Source of the DNA: an uncultured Actinomycetes bacterium
GTDB lineage: Bacteria; Actinomycetota; Actinomycetes; Actinomycetales; Bifidobacteriaceae
Reading direction: 5' to 3'
DNA length: 64,000 nt
NCBI GenBank assembly: GCA_900314875.1
Contig: OMWX01000002.1
Coordinates: forward strand, 248,001 to 312,000
The notes under the pieces are model-generated. The model worked only from the letters and a program-made list of their open reading frames with translations. It had not been told where the DNA came from and made no database searches. Of the stretch, positions 36,438 to 45,394 are shown piece after piece (within the stretch, counting starts at the first letter, position 1; every line of letters begins with the position of its first letter). The position numbers and the translations under genes are program-made.

Positions 36438-37141
36438 AAAATATGAAACAGTGCGCAGAATTTGCTCAGGAATTTACGCGATTTCTGCTTGAAGCAGAAG
36501 CGTTGAAATTCGGCAGTTTTACGCTTAAATCCGGAAGAGTTTCCCCGTATTTCATCAATGCCGGAGCTTTTGACGACGGAGAAAAAATCGGGAAACTGGG
36601 ACAATTTTATGCTGAAACGATTCTTCGCGCGATATCCGATGACGTTTTGCCGAAAGACATCGATACGGTTTTCGGTCCGGCGTATAAAGGGATTCCGCTT
36701 GCGGTTTCGACTTCTATTGCGCTGAATAATGCCGGCAGACGTATCGGATATACTTTTGACCGCAAAGAGAAAAAAGATCACGGCGACGGCGGAATGATGG
36801 TCGGAACTCAGCTTAAAGACGGCATGAAAGTTTTGCTTGTCGATGATGTGATGACCGCCGGAACCGCTGTGCGCGAGGTTGTGCCGAAATTGAAAGCCGA
36901 AGCAAATGTTGAGATTGTCGGTCTTGTTTTGTCTGCAGATCGCATGGAAAAAACTCGCGACAGCGACATTTCTGCGGTTGAAGCGGTTCGAAAAGAGTTC
37001 GGTTTCCCGGTTTTGTCAATTGCGAATGTGAAGCAGATTTTCGCAGCTGCGGCCGAAATGACTGACGTTTCGGGTCAGCCTCTGCTGTCTGACGATGTCG
37101 CAGCTGCGGCCGACGAGTATATGAAACGCTACGGAGCATAA
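36425..37141 (+). CDS. pyrE: Orotate phosphoribosyltransferase
   Basis: 238 residues. Orotate + PRPP to OMP. The PRPP motif [15 protein letters not shown] and the [12 protein letters not shown] and [11 protein letters not shown] blocks identify it. The start is inside pyrD with the ribosome-binding site AAGGAAGG. Last gene of the pyr run. Confidence 0.95.
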   Translation: MADMKNMKQCAEFAQEFTRFLLEAEALKFGSFTLKSGRVSPYFINAGAFDDGEKIGKLGQFYAETILRAISDDVLPKDIDTVFGPAYKGIPLAVSTSIALNNAGRRIGYTFDRKEKKDHGDGGMMVGTQLKDGMKVLLVDDVMTAGTAVREVVPKLKAEANVEIVGLVLSADRMEKTRDSDISAVEAVRKEFGFPVLSIANVKQIFAAAAEMTDVSGQPLLSDDVAAAADEYMKRYGA

Positions 37142-37216
37142 GATGTCAGCTGCGGGCAAGCGTTTTGCGGTTTCGATTTAACTTAAGAATGCGCGAATTG
37201 ACAGTCTTTGCTTCAT

Positions 37217-38164
37217 ATGACGAAAATTGAGATTTATGACGGGCTGGATCCGGGCAAGATTGCTTCGAGCGGTCAGTGTTTTCGCGTGCGCAGTTTTCGC
37301 GCAAAACAGTCTGATCCGCGCAAGAAAAGTCTTGCATCGGCAGACGATGTGCGGACGTATGTTTTTGTTTCCGGGGATCGGATTTTGCATATAAAAGAAG
37401 TTAAAACAGAATCCGAGACGCTGACCGGCGCAGACTTGCAAACCGGCGCAGCAGGTTTTGAATGCAAAACAAAGCAGGTTTTCGAAGTTTCATGCGATGA
37501 AACCGAATGGCACAGTTTTTGGCATAACTACTTTGATATCGGACGTTCTTACAGGGATGTCGCAGCGCGGGCAAAAGGCAAAAGCGAATTTGCAGACGAA
37601 GCGGCAAAACGCGGTTTCGGATTGCGGATTTTGCGTCAGGAACCGTGGGAAATGCTTGTAACTTTCATTATTTCACAAAGAAAAAGCATTCCCTCAATCG
37701 CAAAGTCAGTCGAAAAACTGGCAGAAAAATTCGGACACGAAATAAAAGACGGAATTCGCTCATTTCCTTCGCCTGAAGAACTTGCCGGGGCATCAGAGTC
37801 AGACCTGGCTCAATGCGGTTTGGGATACAGAGTCGGATACGTTCAAGATGCAGTCAAAAAAGCAGTTTCGGGAGAACTCGATCTTAAAACAGTTTCTAAA
37901 CTGCCGGACGACAAGCTTTTGGAAAAATTGAAACAAGTGCGCGGAGTGGGCGAAAAAGTGGCGAACTGCATAGCTCTTTTTGCGTATGCGCGAACAGCGT
38001 GCGCGCCGGCTGACGTCTGGATAAACAGAGCAATAGAAGAGCGGTTTGGCGGAAAATCGCCTTTCGCGCTATTCGGAGATGATGCAGGGATAATACAGCA
38101 GTATATTTTCTGCTATGAACGTGAACTGGCTGGAATTAAAGCCGGGCTCAAAATCGGAATATAA
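37217..38164 (+). CDS. OGG-type 8-oxoguanine DNA glycosylase / lyase
   Basis: 315 residues. Base-excision repair glycosylase of the HhH-GPD superfamily. An OGG N-terminal domain (about 1-110, DPGKIASSGQCFRV) is followed by the HhH-GPD domain. LKQVRGVGEKVANCIALF contains the catalytic lysine (Lys247), and APADVWI the catalytic Asp266. Activity on 8-oxoG or on alkylated bases cannot be separated by sequence alone. There is no clear ribosome-binding site; ATG 37217 was preferred over a TTG at 37208. Follows pyrE by 75 bases. Its stop is directly followed by a perfect 15-bp hairpin. Confidence 0.85.
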   Translation: MTKIEIYDGLDPGKIASSGQCFRVRSFRAKQSDPRKKSLASADDVRTYVFVSGDRILHIKEVKTESETLTGADLQTGAAGFECKTKQVFEVSCDETEWHSFWHNYFDIGRSYRDVAARAKGKSEFADEAAKRGFGLRILRQEPWEMLVTFIISQRKSIPSIAKSVEKLAEKFGHEIKDGIRSFPSPEELAGASESDLAQCGLGYRVGYVQDAVKKAVSGELDLKTVSKLPDDKLLEKLKQVRGVGEKVANCIALFAYARTACAPADVWINRAIEERFGGKSPFALFGDDAGIIQQYIFCYERELAGIKAGLKIGI

Positions 38165-38200
38165 CCGTGCATATATGCATTGCTTTGCATATATGCACGG
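38165..38200. terminator. Perfect 15-bp hairpin abutting the glycosylase stop codon
   Basis: Arms ccgtgcatatatgca and tgcatatatgcacgg with the loop ttgctt, immediately followed by TTTGTTGTATT. The first base comes right after the TAA of the glycosylase. The tail is T-rich but broken, so it may be a weak terminator, or an operator for the aminotransferase gene starting within 50-90 bases. The high symmetry of the arms is unusual for this window. Confidence 0.6.
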
Positions 38201-38250
38201 TTTGTTGTATTATGGAAAAATTCAAGCAGTCCGAGAAGAAAGCAAATGCG

Positions 38251-39705
38251 ATGGAGAAGTTGCCGAAGCAAACAGAAAACTTCAGGAAAACCTGCGCATT
38301 TCCCAAAAAGGACAATGGCAAAAGCTTTGTTGCAGATTTTCAGAAGCTGCCGTATTTTCCTGTTTCGTTTGAAAGAGGGAAAGGAGCGCTTTTATATGAT
38401 TATGACGGAAAAGAATACATTGATTTTCTTTCCAGCGCGTCGACTGCGAATATCGGGCACGGCAATGAGGAAATTGCCGAGGCTGTGTATTCTCAAATGA
38501 ATAAAATAACCCAGTATTGCTGCGCATATTTTCCTATGCCCGAAGAGGAGCGGCTGTCAAAGAAGCTGATTGAATTGACCGGCGAAGACGACATGCAGGC
38601 TGCATACAGCAACTGCGGAAGCGAAGCCATAGACTGCGCTATGAAACTTGCAAGAGCTTATACGGGAAGAAACAGAATTATTTCATACAAAGAGTCTTAT
38701 CACGGCTCAACCTACGGAGCTATGTCGATTTCTGCGATAAGTGTGAATATGCGAAAAAATATGGGTTCTCTGGTTCCTGACGCGTATCATGTCGGATATC
38801 CGAACTGTTTCAGATGCAAGTATTCGAAGAACGAATGCGGTTTGAAAAGCAGGTGTGCTGAACGCATGAAAGAAAGCAGCGACGGGTTCGGCGCCGGTTT
38901 GAATGGCGACAGTTTGAAAGGGGAGAATTTCAATTGTCTGGACGAGCTGACTGAAGCGTTTGAACAGTATATTCCTCCCGAAGAGGTCGCTGCGATTTTT
39001 ATTGAGCCGATCGGCGGGGACATGGGTATTGTCGTGCCTCCGAAAGAATACATGCAGAAACTGCAGGAGTTATGCCGCAAATACGGTATTCTGCTGGTTG
39101 CAGACGAAATACAGCAGGGACTTTGCAGAACCGGGAAATGGTTTTCCTACGAACATTTTGGGATAAAACCGGACATAATAGTGCTTGGAAAGTCGGTCGG
39201 AGGAGGTCTTCCGATGGGCGTTACGCTTGCTAAAAGAGAAATAATGCAGTCTTTGTCTGCTCCCGCGCATGTTTTTACCATGTCGGGGCATTCTGCGGTT
39301 TGCGTTGCCGGTTTGAAACAGCTTGAAATATTCGAACGCGAGGATATGAACGAACAGGTCGCTCAAAAAGGCAGATATCTGAAAAGAAAACTGTTTGAAC
39401 TGGCGGAAAAATATGATTTTGTCGGACAAGTGAGGGGAGAAGGTCTGTCTTTGGGCGTTGAAATCGTTGACAGCCGCGAGACTCGGAATCGAGATTGCAA
39501 AGCGGCGGCCAAAATTTCTTACAGATGCATGCAAAACGGTCTGCTTCTGACTTTTATAGGGAAGAATACGCTTAGAATTCAGCCTCCCCTGGTCATAACA
39601 AAAGAGCAGCTTGACAGAGCTGTCGAAATTCTCTTTGCAGCCTTTGACAGCTTTGCGCGCGGCGAAATTGACGACAGCGCTCTTTCTGTTGTCAAAGGCT
39701 GGTGA
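38251..39705 (+). CDS. Class III PLP-dependent aminotransferase (GABA/ornithine-type)
   Basis: 484 residues from ATG 38251. YLYDYDGKEYIDF-like start of the fold, SNCGSEAIDCAMKLAR, the DEIQQGLCRTGKWF block and PLP-lysine Lys314 in VLGKSVGGGLPMG mark an omega-aminotransferase. A Cys-rich segment (PNCFRCKYSKNECGLKSRC) occurs in several GABA-type members. Specific substrate unknown: 4-aminobutyrate, ornithine, lysine or a similar amine. GAGAAGAAAG lies 9-18 bases before ATG 38251; an earlier ATG at 38212 has no ribosome-binding site, but would still be in frame. Confidence 0.86.
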   Translation: MEKLPKQTENFRKTCAFPKKDNGKSFVADFQKLPYFPVSFERGKGALLYDYDGKEYIDFLSSASTANIGHGNEEIAEAVYSQMNKITQYCCAYFPMPEEERLSKKLIELTGEDDMQAAYSNCGSEAIDCAMKLARAYTGRNRIISYKESYHGSTYGAMSISAISVNMRKNMGSLVPDAYHVGYPNCFRCKYSKNECGLKSRCAERMKESSDGFGAGLNGDSLKGENFNCLDELTEAFEQYIPPEEVAAIFIEPIGGDMGIVVPPKEYMQKLQELCRKYGILLVADEIQQGLCRTGKWFSYEHFGIKPDIIVLGKSVGGGLPMGVTLAKREIMQSLSAPAHVFTMSGHSAVCVAGLKQLEIFEREDMNEQVAQKGRYLKRKLFELAEKYDFVGQVRGEGLSLGVEIVDSRETRNRDCKAAAKISYRCMQNGLLLTFIGKNTLRIQPPLVITKEQLDRAVEILFAAFDSFARGEIDDSALSVVKGW

Positions 39706-40013
39706 AAAGTCAGAACAGTTCTGAAAGCACGTTCAAAGCAATCGGCCGATACGTGCGTGCGCTGTTTTGATGCAGCTTCGGTCATAAATTTTGCGAACTT
39801 CTTTGTCTGAAAACGACAAAAGACGGGTTTTTCCGCGGAGTGCATTTAAATGTCTGAAAGAGGCCTCGAAATGAAAAAGACTTCGAAATAATCGCAGAAG
39901 CCGGAAAACCGAAAAAGAAGAAGACAGGAAAAACTGCTGAATTTTTCCTGTTCGACTTTTGGACAGGTTTTTGACGTTATATTCGATAATAAGAGAAGAA
40001 GAAGGAGAGAGAA
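39706..40013. other. 308-base gap between aminotransferase and flavodoxin genes
   Basis: Contains a weak hairpin at 39925-39950 (caggaaaaa / tttttcctg, 8-base loop) followed by a T-rich stretch, which may terminate the aminotransferase transcript, and a GAAGAAGGAGAGAG ribosome-binding site for the flavodoxin. Nothing else is recognised. Confidence 0.55.
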
Positions 40014-40478
40014 ATGAATGCAGCAACAGTATATTTCAGCGTCGGAGGAACGACAGAAAAACTGGCCGAGGAGATTTCTCTTGCGGCGAACGGCGCCGAA
40101 ATTTTTAAGCTTGAACCTCAAGTGCCGTATACGCAGGCTGATATAAACTGGCATGACAAACAGAGCAGAAGTTCCGTCGAAATGGACGACGAATCATGCC
40201 GGGTTCCGCTTGCAGACGCGGATTTTGATTTTTCAGATTTTGATACGATTTTTGTAGGATTTCCGATTTGGTGGGCAGTTGCGCCCAGAATTATCAACAC
40301 ATTCTTCGAAACGTTTGATTTGTCGGGAAAGAAAATCGCGCTTTTTGCTACTTCAGGAAGCAGCGGAATCGAGACGGCAGTGCAGAATTTGAAAACTCTG
40401 TACCCGAGCCTTGATATTGTTGCCGGGAAAATAGTTGCCGATTCTCGCGACGCAAAACAGCTGGTTTCAAGCATTTGA
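40014..40478 (+). CDS. Flavodoxin-like electron-transfer protein
   Basis: 154 residues, single flavodoxin domain. FMN contacts are suggested by VYFSVGGTTEKLAEEI (phosphate loop; Ser and Thr-rich turns), then GFPIWWAVAPRIINTF and FATSGSSGIETAVQNL, which match the flavodoxin_4 type of anaerobes. Likely cytoplasmic reductant carrier; it could support radical-SAM enzymes such as ThiH or MiaB encoded in this window, an inference. Strong ribosome-binding site AGAAGGAGAG. Confidence 0.85.
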   Translation: MNAATVYFSVGGTTEKLAEEISLAANGAEIFKLEPQVPYTQADINWHDKQSRSSVEMDDESCRVPLADADFDFSDFDTIFVGFPIWWAVAPRIINTFFETFDLSGKKIALFATSGSSGIETAVQNLKTLYPSLDIVAGKIVADSRDAKQLVSSI

Positions 40479-40593
40479 GGCCGTGAGCCTGATATTGCGT
40501 TATGACGCAGACTCGCGCAGTTGAATGAACAGTTTTAATGCGCCTGACACGCGTGTTTAAATATGATTGACAGCGGAAACAGGGAGCTTAAGA

Positions 40594-40962
40594 ATGAGCA
40601 CAGCATACGATTTCCTTAAAGAATGCGATTCTTTTATGGTTTTGACAGTGAACGGAGACTATCCTGCGGGACGTCCTTTCGGAATTGTAATGGAGATCGG
40701 CGATGATCTGTATCTTGCTACCAACAGCGGAAACGAGGCGCACAAACAGCTTCGCGAACATAAGCAGATGCAGATTGTCGCAAAAAAATCCGATTCTCGC
40801 GACTGGATAAGAATCACCGGAATCGCGTCAGAAGTCAAAGATATAAGCATAAAAGAAAAAATGTACGAAGAATGCCCGAAACTTAAGAAACACTACGACA
40901 GTCCGTCTGCGGAAAGATTTCTTGTTTTTAAGATTTCCGTCGAAAATGTTGAAATTAAATAG
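40594..40962 (+). CDS. Pyridoxamine-5'-phosphate-oxidase-like (PPOX class) flavoprotein
   Basis: 122 residues of split-barrel flavin-binding fold. FLKECDSFMVLTVNGDYPAGRPFG and LYLATNSGNEAHKQL, followed by WIRITGIASEV, fit the short PPOX-class proteins found in clostridia and actinobacteria. Real PNPOx activity is unlikely at this length. AGGGAGCTTAAGA precedes ATG 40594. Next on the strand is the thiamine leader. Confidence 0.8.
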   Translation: MSTAYDFLKECDSFMVLTVNGDYPAGRPFGIVMEIGDDLYLATNSGNEAHKQLREHKQMQIVAKKSDSRDWIRITGIASEVKDISIKEKMYEECPKLKKHYDSPSAERFLVFKISVENVEIK

Positions 40963-41023
40963 GCAAGCGGGCTTAATTTCGCGGCGTGTCGTTTGTACTT
41001 CCCGCGTGATATCTTGTTGATTG

Positions 41024-41118
41024 AACGCGGGGGAGCTCGTAGAGGCGGGCTGAGAGGAAGTAATCAACTTCGACCCTTTACCTGATGCGGATAATGCCGC
41101 CGTAGGAAGTTGAAGCGA
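41024..41118 (+). promoter_or_regulatory. TPP riboswitch (THI element)
   Basis: The conserved core is present: a GGGGG segment, a P3-like hairpin gctcg-tagagg-cgggc that leads to CTGAGA, then CGACCC, ACCTGAT, GCGGATAATGCCGC and CGTAGGAAG. Between CTGAGA and ACCC lies an extra stem-loop, gaag-taatcaa-cttc. The caacttc of that loop is complementary to gaagttg at 41106-41112, near the 3' boundary. Thiamine pyrophosphate binding should favour the downstream terminator and switch off the thi genes. Confidence 0.92.
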
Positions 41119-41128
41119 GTTTTTACGG

Positions 41129-41159
41129 GGAGGCATCCGAGGGGGTGTCTCCTTTTTTG
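41129..41159 (+). terminator. Attenuator terminator of the TPP riboswitch
   Basis: Stem ggaggca / tgtctcc (one G-T pair) with a 10-base loop tccgaggggg, then TTTTTT. It follows the aptamer by about 10 bases and precedes thiS by 120, the expected position of a TPP-controlled transcription terminator. Confidence 0.88.
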
Positions 41160-41281
41160 TTTCGTTTCAGAGTCTGACGTTTTGGCGCATCAAGCGAAAC
41201 GGCCGCTCGAGACAATCGGGTAAACGTGTGCCGGTCTGAAAACCGGCTGAAAATAAACAAGCAGAACCGAGGAGGTGAAAA

Positions 41282-41476
41282 ATGGTTAAAATCAACGGCG
41301 TTGAATACGATATCGCGGGAAAAACGATTTCGGAATACCTAGCCGGCGCGGATTATGAACTCAAAAGAATCGCTGTGGAAAAAAACGGCAGCATTGTGAG
41401 CAAATCCCTTTATGATCAGACCGTTTTGGAAGACGGAGACAGTCTTGAAGTCGTAAGTTTTGTAGGAGGCGGCTGA
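41282..41476 (+). CDS. thiS: Sulfur carrier protein ThiS
   Basis: 64 residues, ubiquitin-like fold, ending in the required Gly-Gly (VSFVGGG) that is adenylated and thiocarboxylated to donate sulfur for thiazole. GAGGAGGTGAAAA gives a very strong ribosome-binding site. First gene after the TPP riboswitch; its stop overlaps thiF. Confidence 0.95.
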   Translation: MVKINGVEYDIAGKTISEYLAGADYELKRIAVEKNGSIVSKSLYDQTVLEDGDSLEVVSFVGGG

Positions 41477-42111
41477 TGATCCCCTCAAAACAGGAATGGA
41501 CTGACGCTCTTATTTTGCGTCACGGCGAAGAACTGCAAAAAAAGTTTGAACAGGCAACTGTGGCAGTCTGCGGTTTAGGCGGATTGGGATCCAATATTTC
41601 CATTTTCCTTGCCAGAGCGGGAATCGGAAAGCTTATTCTAATCGATTTTGACGAAGTGGATGTGACCAATCTTCAGCGTCAGCAGTATAAAGCAACTCAG
41701 GTCGGACAATACAAAACCGAGGCAATAAGCGAAAATCTTCGAGAAATTGCGCCTTATTTGGAAATTGAGGCGATTAACGCGAAAATTTCTGAGGACAATT
41801 TTGAAAGCCTCTTAAAAGAAGCCGACATTATCTGCGAAGCTTTCGATAATCCCGAGGCTAAAGCAATGCTTACCTGCGCGGTTCTGGAAAATATGCCTGA
41901 AAAATTTTATGTTGCGGGTTCCGGACTGGCCGGAATGGGCAAAACGAACAAAATTCGCACCAGACGAGTGTCCGAACGGTTTTATTTGAGCGGCGACGGC
42001 GTAAGCGGTTCCGGTCCTTCCGTTCCGCTGATTGCTCCGCGCGTCGGAATCTGCGCTGCTCATCAGGCGCACACGATTTTGCGCATTATTGCCGGCAAAT
42101 ACGACGTCTGA
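41476..42111 (+). CDS. thiF: ThiS adenylyltransferase ThiF (short clostridial type)
   Basis: 211 residues, E1-like. ATP-binding GLGGLGSNISIFLARAGIGKLILIDFDEVD and FYVAGSGLAGMGKTNKI are as in the short ThiF proteins of Firmicutes, lacking a rhodanese domain. Activates the ThiS C-terminus. Starts on the last base of thiS. Confidence 0.94.
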   Translation: MIPSKQEWTDALILRHGEELQKKFEQATVAVCGLGGLGSNISIFLARAGIGKLILIDFDEVDVTNLQRQQYKATQVGQYKTEAISENLREIAPYLEIEAINAKISEDNFESLLKEADIICEAFDNPEAKAMLTCAVLENMPEKFYVAGSGLAGMGKTNKIRTRRVSERFYLSGDGVSGSGPSVPLIAPRVGICAAHQAHTILRIIAGKYDV

Positions 42112-42230
42112 ACGCAAACTCGGCAAAAATTATTCCCAAAAGCCAAAAAATGCGGGATAAACGCTGCTCGGCGACGGGCAGATGTAAAATGGCGAATATA
42201 CAAAGATTCAAGCAGTTTTAAGGATTCTCA

Positions 42231-43019
42231 ATGACTGACAATAACAAAATCGCTGACGACAAACTGGTTATCGGCGGTCATGAATTTGATTCCCGATTCA
42301 TTCTGGGTTCGGGAAAATATTCGATGACGCTGATTGAAGCTGCGATTAAAGACGCCGGAGCGCAGATTGTTACTTTGGCCGTTCGCAGAGCGCATACGAA
42401 AGAGCAGGAAAATATTCTCAGCTATATTCCCGAGAATGTTACGCTTCTGCCGAATACTTCAGGAGCCAGAAATGCCGAGGAAGCTGTCAGAATCGCGCGT
42501 CTTGCAAGGGAACTGGGGTGCGGCGATTTTGTCAAAATTGAAATCATGAGAGATACGAAATATCTTTTGCCGGACAATCAGGAAACAATTAAAGCCACGG
42601 AAATTTTAGCCGATGAAGGCTTTGTCGTTATGCCCTACATGTATCCGGATTTGAATGCAGCGCGCGATATGGCTTCGGCAGGAGCAGCGACAATCATGCC
42701 TTTGGCGTCTCCGATAGGTTCGAACAGGGGACTTGCGACAAAAGATTTTATTCAGATTCTGCTTGATGAAATCGATTTGCCCGTTATTGTCGATGCCGGA
42801 ATCGGCTCCCCGTCACAGGCTTGCGAAGCGATGGAAATGGGAGCGGCTGCGGTTATGGCGAACACGGCTCTGGCTACTGCGGGAGATTTGTCGCTTATGG
42901 CATGCGCCTTTAAGCAGGCTATAGAAGCGGGACGAATGGCACGCCTTGCCGGGCTCGGACGCGTTTTGAGTCGCGGGGCTTCTTCGTCGGATCCGCTTAC
43001 CGGCTTTCTGCATGACTGA
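42231..43019 (+). CDS. thiG: Thiazole synthase
   Basis: 262 residues, TIM barrel. Forms the thiazole ring from DXP, dehydroglycine and ThiS thiocarboxylate. The Schiff-base lysine is Lys102 (VKIEIM). [27 protein letters not shown] and [21 protein letters not shown] are diagnostic. A 119-base gap separates it from thiF, with a tgtaaaat element that might be an extra promoter. Confidence 0.95.
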   Translation: MTDNNKIADDKLVIGGHEFDSRFILGSGKYSMTLIEAAIKDAGAQIVTLAVRRAHTKEQENILSYIPENVTLLPNTSGARNAEEAVRIARLARELGCGDFVKIEIMRDTKYLLPDNQETIKATEILADEGFVVMPYMYPDLNAARDMASAGAATIMPLASPIGSNRGLATKDFIQILLDEIDLPVIVDAGIGSPSQACEAMEMGAAAVMANTALATAGDLSLMACAFKQAIEAGRMARLAGLGRVLSRGASSSDPLTGFLHD

Positions 43020-43192
43020 CAGATTAAAATCGGCAAATACTGCCGGCAAAACAGCGAATTCGCGCGGCAAGCGAATCATCAAAACTGCCGTGTCGCGCGT
43101 AAATGCTGTAAAGTGTCGGCGCATGAAACAAAAATGAATCGGCAAAACAGCAGAATAACAGCAAAATAACAGAATTAATTAAGCTTAAAAAT

Positions 43193-44500
43193 ATGCGCAG
43201 AAAAAATCCTGCGGATAAAACACAGCGCGAAAGTACGGCAATGGAAAAAGAAAACGATTTTTTTGTGGATTCGAACAAACTCTCGCCCGGTGCTTTGAAA
43301 AAGAAGCATTGGCTGGAAACTGATCCTTCTCGTCGCACAAATCATATGGAATACATGCCGGGAATGGAAATTATCGAATCCGACGTGCAAAAAACAGTGC
43401 TTTCGCAGATGAATGATTACGATTACAACGCTTATAGCGAGCGCGACGTAAGAAATGCTCTCGAACGCGAAACCTGCTCAATCGAAGATTTCAAAGCTTT
43501 GCTTTCTCCGGCGGCCGAGCCGTTTTTGGAGCAGATGGCTCAGCGCGCGCGCAAAGAAACCGGAAAACATTTCGGGAACACCGTTTATATTTTCACGCCT
43601 CTTTACATCGCAAACTACTGTTCGAATTACTGCGTTTATTGCGGGTTTAATTGTTATAACGTTATAGACCGCATGAAACTGAGCAAGGAACAGATTGAAA
43701 ATGAGATGAAAATCATCGCGGATTCCGGAATGGAAGAAATTCTGATTCTTACGGGCGAAAGTCGCGCAAAAAGCAATGTCGATTATATCGGAGAAGCCTG
43801 CAAACTCGCGAGGAAATACTTCAGAAACGTCGGGCTGGAAATTTATCCTGTCAACACGGACGAATATAAATATCTGCACGAATGCGGCGCAGATTATGTG
43901 ACCGTTTTCCAAGAAACTTACGATACTGACAAATATGAAACGCTTCATCTGCTCGGTCCTAAACGCGTATGGCCTTATCGTTTTGACGCTCAGGAGCGGG
44001 CTTTGAGAGCCGGAATGCGCGGCGTGGGATTTTCGGCTTTGCTCGGATTGGCCGACTTTAGAAAAGACGCGCTTGCAACGGCTTTGCACGTGTATTATCT
44101 GCAAAGAAAATATCCGGGCGCTGAAATGTCTCTTTCGTGCCCCAGGCTGCGTCCGATTATCAACAATGACAAAATCAATCCGCTGGACGTGGGCGAAAAA
44201 CAGCTTTGCCAGGTTCTTTGCGCATACCGGATTTTCCTGCCTTATGCCGGAATTACAGTTTCTTCGCGAGAAAGCGAAGAGTTCAGAAACGGAATCGTAA
44301 AAATTGCAGCGACAAAGGTTTCTGCCGGAGTTTCCACGGGCATCGGGGATCATGAAAGCAAGTATTCCGGAAAAGAAGACGAGTGCGAAAAAGGCGACGA
44401 ACAGTTTGAAATAAACGACGATCGCAGCTTCAAATCAATGTATGACGACATGTCTTCTCAAGGTTTGCAGCCGGTATTGAACGATTATGTCTACGTGTGA
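43193..44500 (+). CDS. thiH: 2-iminoacetate synthase (ThiH)
   Basis: 435 residues from ATG 43193. Radical-SAM lyase that cleaves tyrosine to dehydroglycine, the anaerobic route, oxygen-sensitive. The cluster motif is Cys143-Cys147-Cys150 (CSNYCVYC), and a late MSLSCPRLRPI and STGIGDHE-type tail complete the family. Start is uncertain: neither ATG 43193 nor ATG 43241 has a good ribosome-binding site. Its last 14 bases overlap thiE. A reduced flavodoxin is the likely electron donor. Confidence 0.94.
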   Translation: MRRKNPADKTQRESTAMEKENDFFVDSNKLSPGALKKKHWLETDPSRRTNHMEYMPGMEIIESDVQKTVLSQMNDYDYNAYSERDVRNALERETCSIEDFKALLSPAAEPFLEQMAQRARKETGKHFGNTVYIFTPLYIANYCSNYCVYCGFNCYNVIDRMKLSKEQIENEMKIIADSGMEEILILTGESRAKSNVDYIGEACKLARKYFRNVGLEIYPVNTDEYKYLHECGADYVTVFQETYDTDKYETLHLLGPKRVWPYRFDAQERALRAGMRGVGFSALLGLADFRKDALATALHVYYLQRKYPGAEMSLSCPRLRPIINNDKINPLDVGEKQLCQVLCAYRIFLPYAGITVSSRESEEFRNGIVKIAATKVSAGVSTGIGDHESKYSGKEDECEKGDEQFEINDDRSFKSMYDDMSSQGLQPVLNDYVYV

Positions 44501-45239
44501 CATGCAATTGCGCGGCGAATCGGGCGGCGAATATGCGTTTTTCGGCAAGTCCGAGAAAAACGCGTCAGGAACAGAAAGTGAGTCGGCAAGGCTCGAATCT
44601 GCATGTTTCGATTTGAGCTTGTCCGATATTGTTTGCGTAACCGATCGGAAACTGTGCAAAGAGGATTTCTTCGAGAGAATCGAACTTATTGCCGCCGCGC
44701 ATCCTGCCGGGATTGTGCTTCGAGAAAAAGATCTGCCGGAAGCCGAATATGAGAAAATTGCGCGAAAAACAATGCGCATATGTGAAAAATACGGCGTTCC
44801 GTGCATATTGCACACATTCGTTTCTGTTGCGTTTAAATTAAACGCTTCAGCAATTCATATGCCTTTGCAAAAATTGCGCGAAATGACATTCGGACAGAAA
44901 AACGCTTTTAAACATGTCGGAGCTTCGTGTCACAGCGTCGAAGACGTTTTAGAAGCTGAAAAAGCCGGATGCTCTTACGTTTTTGCCGGTCATATTTTTA
45001 ATACGGACTGTAAAAAAGGTCTTCCCGGACGCGGCTTGGATTTTTTGCGCAAAGTATGCGAAAAAACTGAGATTCCCGTTCTTGCCATAGGCGGGATAAA
45101 TGCGAAAAATATTGAAAAAACGCGAGCTGCGGGCGCTGTCGGAGCATGCGTTCGAAGTTCGTTTATGACATGCGAAAATGTAAAGAAGCTTGTCGAATCC
45201 GTTAAACCTGCCGAATCTGTTTCGCAGAAATCGCATTGA
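44487..45239 (+). CDS. thiE: Thiamine phosphate synthase / TenI family
   Basis: 250 residues. TIM barrel that joins the pyrimidine and thiazole moieties, or TenI, which aromatises the thiazole. A ~45-residue N-terminal extension precedes the barrel (DIVCVTDRKLC). GIVLREKDL, AIHMPLQKL, ASCHSVEDVLEAEKAGCSYVFAGHIF, KGLPGRGLDFL and AIGGINAKN are seen. The His-Met-Pro in place of a polar strand-end motif and the AGHIF (not GPIF) make the TenI branch possible. Overlaps thiH, so co-translated. Confidence 0.82.
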   Translation: MSTCDMQLRGESGGEYAFFGKSEKNASGTESESARLESACFDLSLSDIVCVTDRKLCKEDFFERIELIAAAHPAGIVLREKDLPEAEYEKIARKTMRICEKYGVPCILHTFVSVAFKLNASAIHMPLQKLREMTFGQKNAFKHVGASCHSVEDVLEAEKAGCSYVFAGHIFNTDCKKGLPGRGLDFLRKVCEKTEIPVLAIGGINAKNIEKTRAAGAVGACVRSSFMTCENVKKLVESVKPAESVSQKSH

Positions 45240-45394
45240 AACCTGAAATGCGGCAAAGATTAAATATGCAGCAATAAAGCGGCACAAAAACGCAAAACTT
45301 CAAAAAGTCAAGACCGGAAAACGCATTGTGCGCGTGTTAAACTTTATACCGAATTTGAACGGAAACTGGAAAAGCTATCTGCAAACTCAAAAAT

